From an uncultured Pelagibacteraceae bacterium (GTDB taxonomy: Bacteria; Pseudomonadota; Alphaproteobacteria; Pelagibacterales; Pelagibacteraceae), in contig CACNWU010000009.1 of NCBI GenBank assembly GCA_902624185.1, forward strand, positions 1 through 36,481: DNA of 36,481 nt, in the 5' to 3' direction. A program made the translations under genes and the position numbers. Below, piece after piece: positions 7,230-16,263 of this stretch. The notes beneath the pieces are model-generated. The model was given only the letters and a program-made list of their open reading frames with translations. It did no database searches and was not told the origin of the DNA. Every line of letters starts with the position of its first letter. Positions within the stretch are counted from its first letter, which is position 1.

Positions 7230-8588
7230 TTAGCCTTTAACAACTTCTCTTGTATTTGCGTTATAAGATTCTTTAAAAGGAATATCGACTATAACAGCAT
7301 CTACTGGTTGACCAGATTTTTCAGAGTATTTTTCTGGTAAATGGACTTTATATTTTGTTCCAACCTTACCTTTTGGAAATCCATTTGCATTTAAAGTCCC
7401 ATCAAATGGCACATACCCCATAGCTATATTAGTTTTCTTTTCAGGGTGATACCAAGGAGAGGTTACAAATCCTACTGGGTCACCACCACTTTCATTTGAT
7501 ATTAACCAAAAATCTGGTGCATAATCCTCAATAGGTTTACCACCCAGTTCAAAACCAACTAATTGTAATTTATAAGGTTTTTTTCCAGCTTTTAAATCAG
7601 CGCCCATTTTTTCTAAAGCTTTTTTTCCAACATAATCAGCTTTTTTATTCCATTCACCTTTTCCGGATAATGAAACTTGGTAACCTAAATTACATTGAAA
7701 TGGATTGTGTTGTTGATCCATATCTTGTCCCCAAGAAAGAATTCCAGCTTGAATTCTTCTGTGGTGCGCAGGTGCTATAACCATAAGATTGTGTTTTTTT
7801 CCAGCTTCAAGAACTGCATTCCACATATCTTCTGCATAGAGTGTTGCATTTCTTAAATAAATTTCATAGCCTGCCTCACCGGAGAAACCAGATTGTGAAA
7901 TTACACAACTTCTACCTCCAACTTTTACTTCTGCTAAACCATAAAAAGGCATATTGTCAAAATCCACTTGATCTCCACATAAATCTTTCATTAGAGCTTT
8001 TGATTTGGGACCTTGAATTTGAACTGGACACGCGTCAATTTCTTCAACTGTGCAATTAAATCTTCCGTCAGCATTAACGCCTTGTAAATACATTCCAATA
8101 TCGGAGTCTGATAAAGAAAACCAAAACTCATCCTTTGAAATTCTCAAAAGAATTGGGTCATTTAAAACTCCTCCGTATGCATTACATAAAATTACATACC
8201 TTGCTCTCATTGGAGAAATTTTTGTTGCATCTCTAGTAATAACGTAGTCAGTAAATTTTTCTGCATCTGGACCTTTAACTCTTATTTGTCTTTCAACAGC
8301 CACATTCCACATTGTAACATGATTGACAATAGCATCATATTCAACCATCGCTCCACCATCTTCAGGTTTAACATAACCTCTAGGATGATAAATACGGTTA
8401 TAAACAGTTGCTCTCCAACAACCTGCTTGCATTGATAAATGCCAATAAGGTGATTTTCTTACTCTTGTTGAAATTAACATTTCAACTTTCGTTGGTCCAC
8501 TTTGTCTTAAATTATATGGTACTTCTCTATCTGATTGATCAACTGAAGTAACATGTTTTAGTTTAGTATAGTCAAATTCTTTAGACAT
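7230..8588 (-). CDS. DmdA/GcvT-like tetrahydrofolate-dependent demethylase, substrate unknown
   Basis: A 452-aa protein of the GcvT/DmdA superfamily. Segments MWNVAVERQIRVKGPDA, GGVLNDPILLRI, FWFSLSDSDIGMYLQG, PVQIQGPKSKALM and SQSGFSGEAGYEIYL follow the pattern of DMSP demethylase DmdA, which moves a methyl group to THF giving 5-methyl-THF. It is about 80 residues longer than DmdA (about 369 aa), with an N-terminal extension, and the residues around the substrate site differ, so it is probably a paralogue for another methylated compound. The start at 8588 is preferred because AAGGAG lies 7 bases upstream; an in-frame ATG at 8594 is too close. It overlaps the end of the MetF-like gene, a pairing that makes sense for a 5-methyl-THF producer. 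Confidence 0.85.
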   Translation of the reverse strand: MSKEFDYTKLKHVTSVDQSDREVPYNLRQSGPTKVEMLISTRVRKSPYWHLSMQAGCWRATVYNRIYHPRGYVKPEDGGAMVEYDAIVNHVTMWNVAVERQIRVKGPDAEKFTDYVITRDATKISPMRARYVILCNAYGGVLNDPILLRISKDEFWFSLSDSDIGMYLQGVNADGRFNCTVEEIDACPVQIQGPKSKALMKDLCGDQVDFDNMPFYGLAEVKVGGRSCVISQSGFSGEAGYEIYLRNATLYAEDMWNAVLEAGKKHNLMVIAPAHHRRIQAGILSWGQDMDQQHNPFQCNLGYQVSLSGKGEWNKKADYVGKKALEKMGADLKAGKKPYKLQLVGFELGGKPIEDYAPDFWLISNESGGDPVGFVTSPWYHPEKKTNIAMGYVPFDGTLNANGFPKGKVGTKYKVHLPEKYSEKSGQPVDAVIVDIPFKESYNANTREVVKG

Positions 8589-9357
8589 AACCATTCTCCT
8601 TCAACCACTTGTTAGTTTCCTTCAAGCCGCCGAATGTATAAATGTGGAAGAAATCAGTATGCGATTTAACTTTCCCAATTAAATCATTAGGGTCTTTAGG
8701 TTTCAATAGGTCTAACGCCTTACTAAAATTAGACTTAAGAAAGTTTAAGGAATTTTTTGCTCCAACAATATTAGCAAATTTAATTAAGCTAGATATTTTT
8801 AGAGGCCCAGTAATTCCCACATGCACTGGCACGCTTTGTCTAGATATAAAATCTATGATAGGCTGGGGATCAAGTAACCATTGAGTTACTATATAATCAG
8901 CATAAGGCTTTTTATCTATCATAGCTTTTTCTAAATCTGAGTCGGATATATCAGGACTCCCCTCTGGGTGTCCAGCAATTCCTATTGTCATCTTCTCAAA
9001 ATAACCAGTCTCTAAAAGTTGAAACGAGCTATCAAATTTTCCGACTGGCTCTCTACCACCACCAATGATTAATACTTGTTTAACTCCCCCATCTTTACAT
9101 CTAAAAACATAGTCTTTAAGCTCTTCCTCATTATTCATTGATCTTGCTGGAAAATGAGGGACTGGGTTAAAACCCTTTTTAACAAGCTCAATAGCTTTTT
9201 GAGCAGTCTCTTTATAATCACCGCCAGGTAACATAGTTATATACACATCATTTACCGGTGGTATTGTTTCAAGATCGGTATTTGGGCCAATTTCTAATGA
9301 AAATTTCATTTCTAGATCATTATCTTTTTTGAAAAAGCTGTCAAAGAAATTCAACAA
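8581..9357 (-). CDS. Methylenetetrahydrofolate reductase (MetF-like)
   Basis: A roughly 258-aa TIM-barrel MTHFR-family protein. Visible features are the catalytic-Glu strand MKFSLEIGPNTDLE, VYITMLPGG, a GFNPVPHFPARS folate/flavin segment, GIAGHPEGSPD and VHVGITGP. Beside a THF-dependent demethylase it would oxidise 5-methyl-THF to 5,10-methylene-THF, the reverse of its usual role in methionine synthesis. The start is uncertain: no ATG precedes residue 17, the frame is open upstream to about 9392, and TTG at 9357 or ATG at 9309 are both possible. It is divergent from the Rieske gene with almost no gap, so their promoters must overlap coding sequence. Confidence 0.88.
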   Translation of the reverse strand: MLNFFDSFFKKDNDLEMKFSLEIGPNTDLETIPPVNDVYITMLPGGDYKETAQKAIELVKKGFNPVPHFPARSMNNEEELKDYVFRCKDGGVKQVLIIGGGREPVGKFDSSFQLLETGYFEKMTIGIAGHPEGSPDISDSDLEKAMIDKKPYADYIVTQWLLDPQPIIDFISRQSVPVHVGITGPLKISSLIKFANIVGAKNSLNFLKSNFSKALDLLKPKDPNDLIGKVKSHTDFFHIYTFGGLKETNKWLKENGYV

Positions 9358-9386
9358 TTGACCCCAACCGATAATTGTTGCGAAAA

Positions 9387-10604
9387 ATGGTGCTCATGAT
9401 AATTTTTTTTGTGGACCAAAATTACAAAAATAAAAACCTATCTGAGGTCCTAGATATAAAAAAAATAGAGGCTGTTAATAAGTCAATAGAGGTAGCAAAT
9501 GGCCTTCCAAATGAGTGCTACACAAGCGAGATCTATTTAACATATGAAAAACAGAGAATTTTTTGTGATAAATGGACAGTCGTTGGAGTTGGGAGTTCAA
9601 TACCAAACCCAGGAGATGCTAAGCCATACAATCTATTGGGGATTCCTTTAATTTTAATTAGAGGTAAAGATATGCAGATTCGAGTTTTTCACAATGTATG
9701 TAGTCATAGAGGATTTAAACTTTTGGATAAAACCTGTAATTTAAAAAATGTAATCAGATGCCCTTATCATTCTTGGTCATACGACTTTAAGGGAAATTTA
9801 GTCGCAACACCTCACATTGGTGGGCTAAACAAACACCACTCAGAAAAATTTGATAAAATCAAGAGTCATCTTAAAGAAGTTAAAAGTAAAGTTTGGATGG
9901 ATATTATTTTTGTAAATATTAACTCTAATGAGATTGAATTTGATGAATACATTAAACCTCTTGAACAAAGATGGTCAAAATTTATTAATAAAGATGATAA
10001 AGAATTAATAGTGCATTCTAATGACTATGGTTATTTCAATTTGGATGTAAATTGTAATTGGAAATTTGCCATAGAAAATTATTGTGAAAGTTATCATCTG
10101 CCAACTATTCATCCTGAGTTAAATAAAGTTTCTAATATTAATGATCATTATCATATCCAAGGTTTACCGAATAGATTTGCTGGACAAGGAAGTAAAAAAT
10201 ATGAACAACCATTTAAAGGAAATAAAAAATTTGACACCTTTCCAAATTGGGAAAAAAATATGTTTAAAAACTCTGAATATATTGCTTTGTTTCCCAACGT
10301 AATGATTGGTTTACATATTGATCATTTTTATGTTTTTTGGTTAGAACCACTTTCTATTAGTAAAACAAAAGAACATATGCAAATGTATTATGTTGGAAAT
10401 CATAGTGCAAATGGAGAAGAGTTGAAAGATTTAAGAAAAAAAAATGCAAGGTTTTGGAAAGATGTTATGTTAGAGGATGTTGATGCAATTGAAGGAATGC
10501 AAGAAGGAAGAAACTCCCCAGTTTATAATGGAGGAAACTTTTCACCTGTAATGGATCAACCAACTCATCAATTTCATAAGTGGGTAGCTAATAGTTTAAT
10601 TTAA
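9387..10604 (+). CDS. Rieske non-heme iron oxygenase, GbcA/CntA-like
   Basis: A roughly 405-aa ring-hydroxylating-type oxygenase alpha subunit. The Rieske [2Fe-2S] site is CSHRG...CPYHSW (Cys105, His107, Cys125, His128), and the mononuclear iron site is in ENYCESYHLPTIHPEL (His237, His242), with a later carboxylate in MLEDVDAIEG. Members acting on quaternary amines (glycine betaine, carnitine, stachydrine) have this architecture, and the neighbouring demethylase and dehydrogenase genes favour a methylated-amine substrate. No reductase partner (GbcB type) is seen nearby. The start is unclear: ATG 9387, ATG 9396 and GTG 9411 are in frame, none with a good Shine-Dalgarno. It is divergent from the MetF-like gene. 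Confidence 0.85.
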   Translation: MVLMIIFFVDQNYKNKNLSEVLDIKKIEAVNKSIEVANGLPNECYTSEIYLTYEKQRIFCDKWTVVGVGSSIPNPGDAKPYNLLGIPLILIRGKDMQIRVFHNVCSHRGFKLLDKTCNLKNVIRCPYHSWSYDFKGNLVATPHIGGLNKHHSEKFDKIKSHLKEVKSKVWMDIIFVNINSNEIEFDEYIKPLEQRWSKFINKDDKELIVHSNDYGYFNLDVNCNWKFAIENYCESYHLPTIHPELNKVSNINDHYHIQGLPNRFAGQGSKKYEQPFKGNKKFDTFPNWEKNMFKNSEYIALFPNVMIGLHIDHFYVFWLEPLSISKTKEHMQMYYVGNHSANGEELKDLRKKNARFWKDVMLEDVDAIEGMQEGRNSPVYNGGNFSPVMDQPTHQFHKWVANSLI

Positions 10605-10605
10605 T

Positions 10606-11013
10606 ATGAAAATAATTCTTATAATGGGCTTACCCGGTTCTGGAAAAACAACTCTAGCCAATGAGTTAGGACCAATGTTAAATGCTAAAAGATTGAATGC
10701 AGATGAAGTAAGAAAAGAAGCTAATGATTGGGATTTCTCTGAAGAAGGAAGAAAAAGGCAAGCTAAAAGAATGGCAGACTTCGCAATTAAATTAAAAGAA
10801 AAAGGCGACTTTGTTGTTGCTGATTTTATTTGCCCAACCCCTGAGGCAAGAAGTTTGTTTCCAGCAGATTTTATCATTTGGGTCGATACAATAAAAGAAG
10901 GAAGATTTGATGATACTAATAAAATGTTTGTAAAACCTGATAAGTATGACTTTCATGTTACAACTCAAGATGCTAAAAATTGGGCACCAAAAATATTAAA
11001 GGAGATAAAATAA
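10606..11013 (+). CDS. Short APS kinase-like P-loop kinase
   Basis: A 135-aa P-loop protein with Walker A GLPGSGKTT (residues 8-16), a RLNADEVRKE segment and VVADFICPTPEARS, which follow adenylylsulfate kinase (CysC). It is about 60 residues shorter than CysC and lacks the usual C-terminal lid region, ending in YDFHVTTQDAKNWAPKIL. It starts 1 base after the Rieske stop and its TAA overlaps the next ATG. SAR11 strains generally lack assimilatory sulfate reduction, so a role in PAPS supply for that pathway is doubtful. The substrate is unknown. Confidence 0.75.
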   Translation: MKIILIMGLPGSGKTTLANELGPMLNAKRLNADEVRKEANDWDFSEEGRKRQAKRMADFAIKLKEKGDFVVADFICPTPEARSLFPADFIIWVDTIKEGRFDDTNKMFVKPDKYDFHVTTQDAKNWAPKILKEIK

Positions 11014-11387
11014 TGACTTACAAATGGGACAATAAAAAACCAACCGCACAAATGCTAGGCAGATGGCAACCTTTTCATGACGGTCATTATACTTTATTTA
11101 AAGAAATTATTCAAAAAACAGGTCAAGTTTGTATCCAAATTAGAGATGTTCAAGGAGTTGATGATAATCCATTTGATTTTGAAACAGTAAAAAAAAATAT
11201 CGAAGATAGATTAAATCCGGAGTTCGAAGGACATTTTAAAATTATGTTGGTGCCAAATATTACTAATATTTGTTATGGTAGGGGAGTTGGATATAAAATT
11301 GAGGAGATTGTATTATCTGAGGAAATACAGAAAATTTCAGCTACTAAAATTAGAGCTAAGATGAGAGAAGAAGGAAAGCTTAAATAG
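11013..11387 (+). CDS. Mini nucleotidyltransferase (HxGH, cytidylyltransferase-like)
   Basis: A 124-aa protein with the nucleotidyltransferase signature GRWQPFHDGH (HxGH at residues 22-25) and the C-terminal ISATKIR motif (ISSTxIR type) close to its end. It is short for NadM/NMNAT-like enzymes (about 170 aa), the central part being reduced. The start at 11013 follows AAAGGAG with good spacing; upstream in-frame starts lie inside the kinase gene. The 1-base overlap with the kinase strongly suggests that the two proteins act in sequence on one substrate, first phosphorylating and then nucleotidylating it, though which comes first is unknown. Confidence 0.8.
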   Translation: MTYKWDNKKPTAQMLGRWQPFHDGHYTLFKEIIQKTGQVCIQIRDVQGVDDNPFDFETVKKNIEDRLNPEFEGHFKIMLVPNITNICYGRGVGYKIEEIVLSEEIQKISATKIRAKMREEGKLK

Positions 11388-11395
11388 AATTTTTA

Positions 11396-12169
11396 ATGAA
11401 TATTAAAGTTAAAGATTTATCTGGTGGAATATCTATTATTACTATTAATGAGCCTAAAACATATAACTCATTATCATTTAAAAACTTAAATGATTTAATT
11501 AAAGTTTTTAAAAAACTTGATAAAGATAAAAAAACAAAAGTAATTATTCTTGAAGGATCTGGTAAAGGTTTTAGCGCTGGACATAACCTTAAAGAGGTTA
11601 AAAATTTAAAAGTAAGAAATAAATATCAAAAATTATTCAATCTTTGTTCAAAATTGATGCTTCAAATTGTTGAAGGAAGAAAACCAGTAATAGCAAAAGT
11701 CCATGGCGCCGCTTATGCTGCTGGATGTCAATTAGTTGCAAGTTGTGATTTAGCCTATAGCACAAACGATGCTTTATTTGCTACTCCCGGAGTAAATATA
11801 GGGTTGTTTTGTAGTACTCCAATGGTTGCTGTGAGTAGAAAAATTAATAGAAAACCAATGATGAAAATGTTGTTAACAGGCGATCCTATTAAAGCAAATT
11901 ATGCAAAAGAAATTGGATTAATTAACGATTGTTTTTCAAAATCTAGATTAAATATGGAAGTTCTTAAAATATCTAAAAAGATTGCTTCAAAATCAAATCT
12001 TACAATTAAAATTGGAAAGCAAGCTTTTTATAAACAATTAGAGATGCCATTGAAGAAAGCATATACTTATACTAGTAAGATGATGACTCTTAATATGATG
12101 GCAATGGATGCAAAAGAAGGTATTTCAGCTTTTTTAGAAAAAAGAAAACCAAAATGGAAAAATAAATGA
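11396..12169 (+). CDS. Crotonase-fold protein, ECHDC3-like, lacking both catalytic glutamates
   Basis: A 257-aa enoyl-CoA hydratase/isomerase family protein. The oxyanion-hole segments GFSAGHNL (58-65) and GAAYAAG (104-110) are present. The two glutamates of classical hydratase are Gln112 (in CQLVASCD) and Val133 (in PGVNIGLFCSTP). This pattern is what I know from the ECHDC3 subgroup, whose reaction is unsettled. It probably binds a CoA thioester but should not be named a hydratase. It follows the nucleotidyltransferase by 8 bases and overlaps the next small gene by 4. Confidence 0.88.
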   Translation: MNIKVKDLSGGISIITINEPKTYNSLSFKNLNDLIKVFKKLDKDKKTKVIILEGSGKGFSAGHNLKEVKNLKVRNKYQKLFNLCSKLMLQIVEGRKPVIAKVHGAAYAAGCQLVASCDLAYSTNDALFATPGVNIGLFCSTPMVAVSRKINRKPMMKMLLTGDPIKANYAKEIGLINDCFSKSRLNMEVLKISKKIASKSNLTIKIGKQAFYKQLEMPLKKAYTYTSKMMTLNMMAMDAKEGISAFLEKRKPKWKNK

Positions 12170-12354
12170 CGATTAAGAATAGTTTAATTATTATCTTTAT
12201 AATTGTAGGGCTTTATATCGTTTTAGATTTTAGAGATCATAATTTTAAAAGAGCGATAGATGCTTGTGTTGCAGGCAGTCAAAAATTAGAGCAACCCATG
12301 ACTCCTTTAGAGGCTAAAAAGTTTTGTGAAGAAAAAATTATGAACAAAAAATAA
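12166..12354 (+). CDS. 62-aa single-pass membrane protein
   Basis: One N-terminal hydrophobic helix (residues 6-21) is followed by a soluble tail containing DACVAGSQKLEQPMTPLEAKKFCEEKI. The two cysteines are about 37 residues apart and could form a disulfide if the tail is periplasmic. The start overlaps the crotonase stop as ATGA, and the next gene begins 8 bases later, so it belongs to the same transcript. Function unknown. Confidence 0.65.
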   Translation: MTIKNSLIIIFIIVGLYIVLDFRDHNFKRAIDACVAGSQKLEQPMTPLEAKKFCEEKIMNKK

Positions 12355-12362
12355 AAACCAAT

Positions 12363-12761
12363 ATGAATACTGAAGAAATTTTACTTAAATTTAAAAAGAT
12401 TGCTTTGATTGGAGCTAGTAAAGACTTAACAAAAACATCATCAATCGTTATGAAATACTTACAGGATCAAGGTTTCAAAGTTTATCCTGTAAATCCATCT
12501 ATGAAAGGAGAAAAAATATTAGGTGAGAAAGTTTTTGGAAATATTTCAGAGATTGATAGCCCAGTTGAAATTATTGATGTATTTAGACCATCTGATGAGG
12601 CTATTGAAATAGCTAAAGATGCTGTCAAAATTAATGCAAAAGTTTTATGGTTACAACTTGATATAAAAAATGAAGAAGCAAAAAAAATTGTTGAAAAAAA
12701 TAATATCTTATACATAGAGAACAAATGTACAAAGATAGAATTTGAAAAATATTTTAATTAA
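12363..12761 (+). CDS. CoA-binding (YccU-like) Rossmann protein
   Basis: A 132-aa protein consisting of one CoA-binding Rossmann domain: KKIALIGASKDLTKTSSIVMKYL at the N-terminus, then GFKVYPVNP and VLWLQLDIKNEEAKKIVEKNNILYIENKC, as in YccU. Such proteins bind CoA, sometimes as a covalent disulfide, and resemble the CoA-binding domain of succinyl-CoA synthetase. Its stop overlaps the ATG of the next gene by one base. Physiological role unknown. Confidence 0.85.
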   Translation: MNTEEILLKFKKIALIGASKDLTKTSSIVMKYLQDQGFKVYPVNPSMKGEKILGEKVFGNISEIDSPVEIIDVFRPSDEAIEIAKDAVKINAKVLWLQLDIKNEEAKKIVEKNNILYIENKCTKIEFEKYFN

Positions 12762-13330
12762 TGAAAAAAATATTCCTTATTTACGGACATTACAATGATA
12801 AATCATTTAATGCTGCTATAAGAGATACTTTTATTAAAACAGCTGAAGAAAAAGGACACTCAATTGATACCGTTGATCTTTATAAAGAAAAATTTGATCC
12901 AGTTTTTGCAGGTGAAGAGCCAGATAACATAGTTTTAGATCACAGAAAAAGAATTGAAAGCTCTGATGCAATAGTCTTAATAGCACCGATATGGAATTTT
13001 AGAATGCCAGCTATTGTAGAGGGATGGATAGATAAAGTTCTTGCTCCACCATGGGCATTTAGATTTAAAAAATTATTTGGAAATTATGGTTATCCACTTG
13101 GAAATCTTAAAGGAAAAAAAGCAGTTGTATTTTGTACATATGGATCTCCTCAATTTGCAGTTAGAACTTTCTTTCTTAATATGCCAACTAAACGATTAAG
13201 AAGAGGAGTATTCAACATATGTGGCATAACGGATGTTGTTTATAGAAGATACTTTGCTGTACCATTTGTGAGTGATAAAAAAAGAGAAGAATTCCTTAGT
13301 GATGTCAAAAAAACTGCACTTAACGTTTAG
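12761..13330 (+). CDS. Flavodoxin-fold NAD(P)H:quinone oxidoreductase
   Basis: A 189-aa protein of the YwrO/KefF/NQO1-like family: IFLIYGHYNDKSFNAAI binds the FMN/FAD phosphate, APIWNFRMPAIVEGWIDKV contains the flavin loop, and GKKAVVFCTYGSP is the second flavin contact. It probably carries out two-electron reduction of quinones in the cytoplasm. It overlaps the CoA-binding gene by one base and the signal-peptide gene after it by 29 bases. Confidence 0.85.
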   Translation: MKKIFLIYGHYNDKSFNAAIRDTFIKTAEEKGHSIDTVDLYKEKFDPVFAGEEPDNIVLDHRKRIESSDAIVLIAPIWNFRMPAIVEGWIDKVLAPPWAFRFKKLFGNYGYPLGNLKGKKAVVFCTYGSPQFAVRTFFLNMPTKRLRRGVFNICGITDVVYRRYFAVPFVSDKKREEFLSDVKKTALNV

Positions 13331-13775
13331 TGTAGTATTAATTTTTTTGTATTTTATATCATTTGCAAAAGCAGATTTACAAATTCCTAATAATTCAATT
13401 ATTCCATCCGAAGTTATCAAAATTCAATTAGTTGGACTTATGAATAATGATAAGAAATTTAAAGATAGTGGGATTGAACAAACATGGAATTTTGCCCATC
13501 CAGACAATAAAAAAAATACAGGACCCCTTCCAAATTTTAAAAAGATGATTAAGAGTAAATCTTATCAAATGCTTTTAGGTCACCTAAGTCATACAATCAC
13601 TAACGTGGGAAGTAGTGACAAATGGGCACAATTTGAGGTCATCATTTTGGATAAAGAAAAGATTTATCATAAATTTAATTGGCAAGTAGAAAAATATACA
13701 GAGGAAGGGCCTTTAAAAGATTGTTGGCTTACTACTATGGTCTCAAGTCCTATTCCCTTAGGAAGTTCAATTTGA
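13302..13775 (+). CDS. Secreted DUF4864-type protein
   Basis: A 157-aa exported protein when started at the ATG at 13302, which puts a clean signal peptide (MSKKLHLTFSVVLIFLYF, cleaved near FAKA-DL) at the N-terminus; an earlier in-frame ATG at 13272 would spoil it. The mature part has WNFAHPDNKKNTGPLPNFKKM and a C-terminal KDCWLTTMV that match DUF4864 as I know it, a small alpha+beta fold of NTF2-like shape. Function unknown. It is the last gene before the dehydrogenase promoter region. Confidence 0.7.
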   Translation: MSKKLHLTFSVVLIFLYFISFAKADLQIPNNSIIPSEVIKIQLVGLMNNDKKFKDSGIEQTWNFAHPDNKKNTGPLPNFKKMIKSKSYQMLLGHLSHTITNVGSSDKWAQFEVIILDKEKIYHKFNWQVEKYTEEGPLKDCWLTTMVSSPIPLGSSI

Positions 13776-13830
13776 TCAATCATAATACAATTTTGTTTCG
13801 AAATGAATAAAAATTTAGTAGGAATCAATT

Positions 13831-16263
13831 ATGAAAACTAAAACAAAAGTAGTTGTGGTTGGTGGAGGAGTTGTTGGTGTCAGTGCTCTATATCACTTAG
13901 CTAAAAAAGGTTGGTCAGATGTTGTTTTAGTAGAGAGAAAAGAATTAACTTCTGGTTCAACTTGGCACGCAGCAGGGCTATTGCCACTTTTTAATATGAG
14001 TTATTCTGTAGGACAACTTCATAAATATGCAGTTGATCTTTACAAAAAATTAGAAGAAGAAACGGGAAAAAATGTTGGGTTTAGCGTCGTATCAAATATT
14101 CGTTTAGCTAGTACAAAAGATAGAATGGATGAGTATCATCAATATGCAGGTGTAGCAAAAACTATTGGTGTTGATGTTAAATTTCTAACTCCTCAACAAG
14201 TAAAAGAAATTTGGCCTTTATGTCATACAGATGATTTAGTTGGAGCAATTCAGCACCCAGAGGATGGATACATTCAACCGGCAGACTTGACACAAGCTCT
14301 TGCAACAGGTGCAAGAAATAGAGGAGCTGAAATTTATAGAAATACAACAGTTTTATCTATGAAACAAACTAAGGATGGATGGATTGTTGAAACAGATAAA
14401 GGCTCAATAGAATGTGAACATGTAATTTCATGTTCAGGAAACTTTGCAAGACAAACTGGTGAAATGGTTGGATTGGATATTCCTGTAATACCAGTTGAAC
14501 ATCAATATATTGTAACTGAACCGCATCCTGAAATCCAAAAAAGAAAAAAAGAGGGACTTCCTGAGATGGGTGTTTTAAGAGATAGTGATAGCAGATGGTA
14601 TATGAGAGAAGAAGCTGGTGGATTAATTTTGGGACCTTACGAAGATGGAGCACCCGCTTGTTATGTTGAGGGACCATCAAAAAATTCAGAATATGAATTA
14701 TTTCAAGAAGATTTAGATAGACTTGCGCCTCATATAGAAGGTGCAATACATCGTGTGCCGGCTTTTGGAGAAGTTGGTGTTAAAAAAGTTTATAATGGTG
14801 CAATATGTTATACTCCAGATGGTAATCCAATAGTTGGTCCAGCTTGGGGATTAAAAAATTTTTGGATAAATGAAGGACATAGCTTTGGAATAACAGCAGC
14901 TGGTGGTGCAGGTTGGCAATTAGCTGAATGGATTATAGATGGTGAGCCAACAATAGATATGTTAGGTGTTGAACCAAGACGTTACGGAAATTATGCAACA
15001 AAATCATATTTAAAAGCAAAAAATGAGGAAGCTTATAGCCACGTTTTTATTGTTCATTATCCAGACGAAGAAAGACCGGCTGCTAGACCTTTAAGAACTT
15101 CACCTTGTTATGAAAGAATGAAAAATTTAGGAGCGGTATTTGGACAAAAATTTGGATGGGAAAGACCAAACTTTTTTGCGACAGACGGAATGGAGCAAAA
15201 AGATGACTGGTCTTTTAGAAGATCAAAATGGTTCGATGCGATTAAAAAAGAATGTGAGAATGTAAAAAAGAATGTTGGTCTATTAGATATGACAGCATTT
15301 GCAAAATGTCGAATTAAAGGACCAAAAGCAGAAGAATTTTTAGACTATTTAGTTGCAAATAAACTTCCAAAAAAAATTGGAAGAATAAATTTGTGTCATG
15401 CACTGAATACTAAAGGTGGAGTTCACTCGGAGTTTACAATCATGAAAGAAGCAGAAAATAGTTATTACTTGGTATCTGCAGGAGCTAATTTAAGACTAGA
15501 CCATGATTGGATTCAAAAGTGGATGCCAACTGATGGATCAGTTATATTTGAAGATCTAACAAACAGCACTGGAGTACTTGTAGTAGCTGGTCCAAAAGCA
15601 AGAGAATTAATGCAAAAAGTATCTACTGATGATTTTTCGAATGAAAATTTTAAATGGCTAACCGCTCAAAATGTTAATGTAGGATATGCTCCAGTAAATG
15701 CGATGAGAGTAAATTTTGTCGGTGAACTTGGTTGGGAATTACATCATCCAATTGAATATCAAAACCATATTTTTGATAAATTGATGGAAGCAGGAAAAGA
15801 TTTAGGAATTAAACCTTTTGGAATAAGAGCAATGAATAGTTTAAGAGTTGAAAAATCATATAAACTTGTGGGAACTGAATTATCAATTGAATATTCACCT
15901 TATGAGTCAGGTCTGGATAGATTTATTCATCCAAATAAAGGAAATTTTATAGGTCTCGAGGCCCTAAATAAATGGAGAGAAAAAGGTTTTGATAATAAAT
16001 TAGTAACACTCGAAGTTCATAACACTACTGACTCAGACGTATTAGGAAATAACCCAATTTATAAAGACGACAAAGTTGTCGGAAGAGCAACTGGTGGTGA
16101 GTATGGATTTAGATTAGATAAATCAATTGCACTAGCAATGGTAAAACCTGATTTAGCAAATGTGGGAGAGAAACTTAAAGTCGATATATTGGGTAAAATG
16201 TATGAGGCTACAATTTTAGAAGAAAGTCCATATGATGTTGATAATAAACTATTGAGAGCTTAA
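13831..16263 (+). CDS. Dimethylglycine/sarcosine dehydrogenase (FAD, THF-linked)
   Basis: An 810-aa two-part enzyme. Residues 1 to about 370 are a DAO-type FAD domain with [10 protein letters not shown] (7-16) and [10 protein letters not shown], whose His46 corresponds to the covalent-flavin histidine of mammalian DMGDH. About 375-430 is a linker, and about 435-800 is a GcvT domain that accepts the methylene group on THF. It oxidatively demethylates dimethylglycine or sarcosine, forming 5,10-methylene-THF. The direct downstream etfB-etfA and ETF-QO genes supply its electron path. The start has TAGGA nearby. Sarcosine versus dimethylglycine cannot be settled by eye; DMGDH is my first choice. 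Confidence 0.9.
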   Translation: MKTKTKVVVVGGGVVGVSALYHLAKKGWSDVVLVERKELTSGSTWHAAGLLPLFNMSYSVGQLHKYAVDLYKKLEEETGKNVGFSVVSNIRLASTKDRMDEYHQYAGVAKTIGVDVKFLTPQQVKEIWPLCHTDDLVGAIQHPEDGYIQPADLTQALATGARNRGAEIYRNTTVLSMKQTKDGWIVETDKGSIECEHVISCSGNFARQTGEMVGLDIPVIPVEHQYIVTEPHPEIQKRKKEGLPEMGVLRDSDSRWYMREEAGGLILGPYEDGAPACYVEGPSKNSEYELFQEDLDRLAPHIEGAIHRVPAFGEVGVKKVYNGAICYTPDGNPIVGPAWGLKNFWINEGHSFGITAAGGAGWQLAEWIIDGEPTIDMLGVEPRRYGNYATKSYLKAKNEEAYSHVFIVHYPDEERPAARPLRTSPCYERMKNLGAVFGQKFGWERPNFFATDGMEQKDDWSFRRSKWFDAIKKECENVKKNVGLLDMTAFAKCRIKGPKAEEFLDYLVANKLPKKIGRINLCHALNTKGGVHSEFTIMKEAENSYYLVSAGANLRLDHDWIQKWMPTDGSVIFEDLTNSTGVLVVAGPKARELMQKVSTDDFSNENFKWLTAQNVNVGYAPVNAMRVNFVGELGWELHHPIEYQNHIFDKLMEAGKDLGIKPFGIRAMNSLRVEKSYKLVGTELSIEYSPYESGLDRFIHPNKGNFIGLEALNKWREKGFDNKLVTLEVHNTTDSDVLGNNPIYKDDKVVGRATGGEYGFRLDKSIALAMVKPDLANVGEKLKVDILGKMYEATILEESPYDVDNKLLRA

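Noticed and set aside
7841-8247. Two plus-strand frames of 65-72 aa opposite the DmdA-like gene
   Set aside because: No domain, no ribosome-binding site, and they lie fully antisense to conserved coding sequence.
7230-8588. Calling the 452-aa protein DMSP demethylase DmdA outright
   Set aside because: It shares the superfamily motifs, but it is about 80 residues longer with a different N-terminal region, and DmdA identity needs a phylogeny.
12482-12724. 80-aa hydrophobic minus-strand frame opposite the CoA-binding protein gene
   Set aside because: Ser/Ile/Phe-rich frame produced by the complement of Lys/Glu/Asp codons; shadow of a real gene.
14369-14746. 125-aa minus-strand open frame inside the dimethylglycine dehydrogenase gene
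   Set aside because: Antisense to a secure conserved gene, with the low-complexity Leu/His/Phe composition typical of reverse-strand frames.
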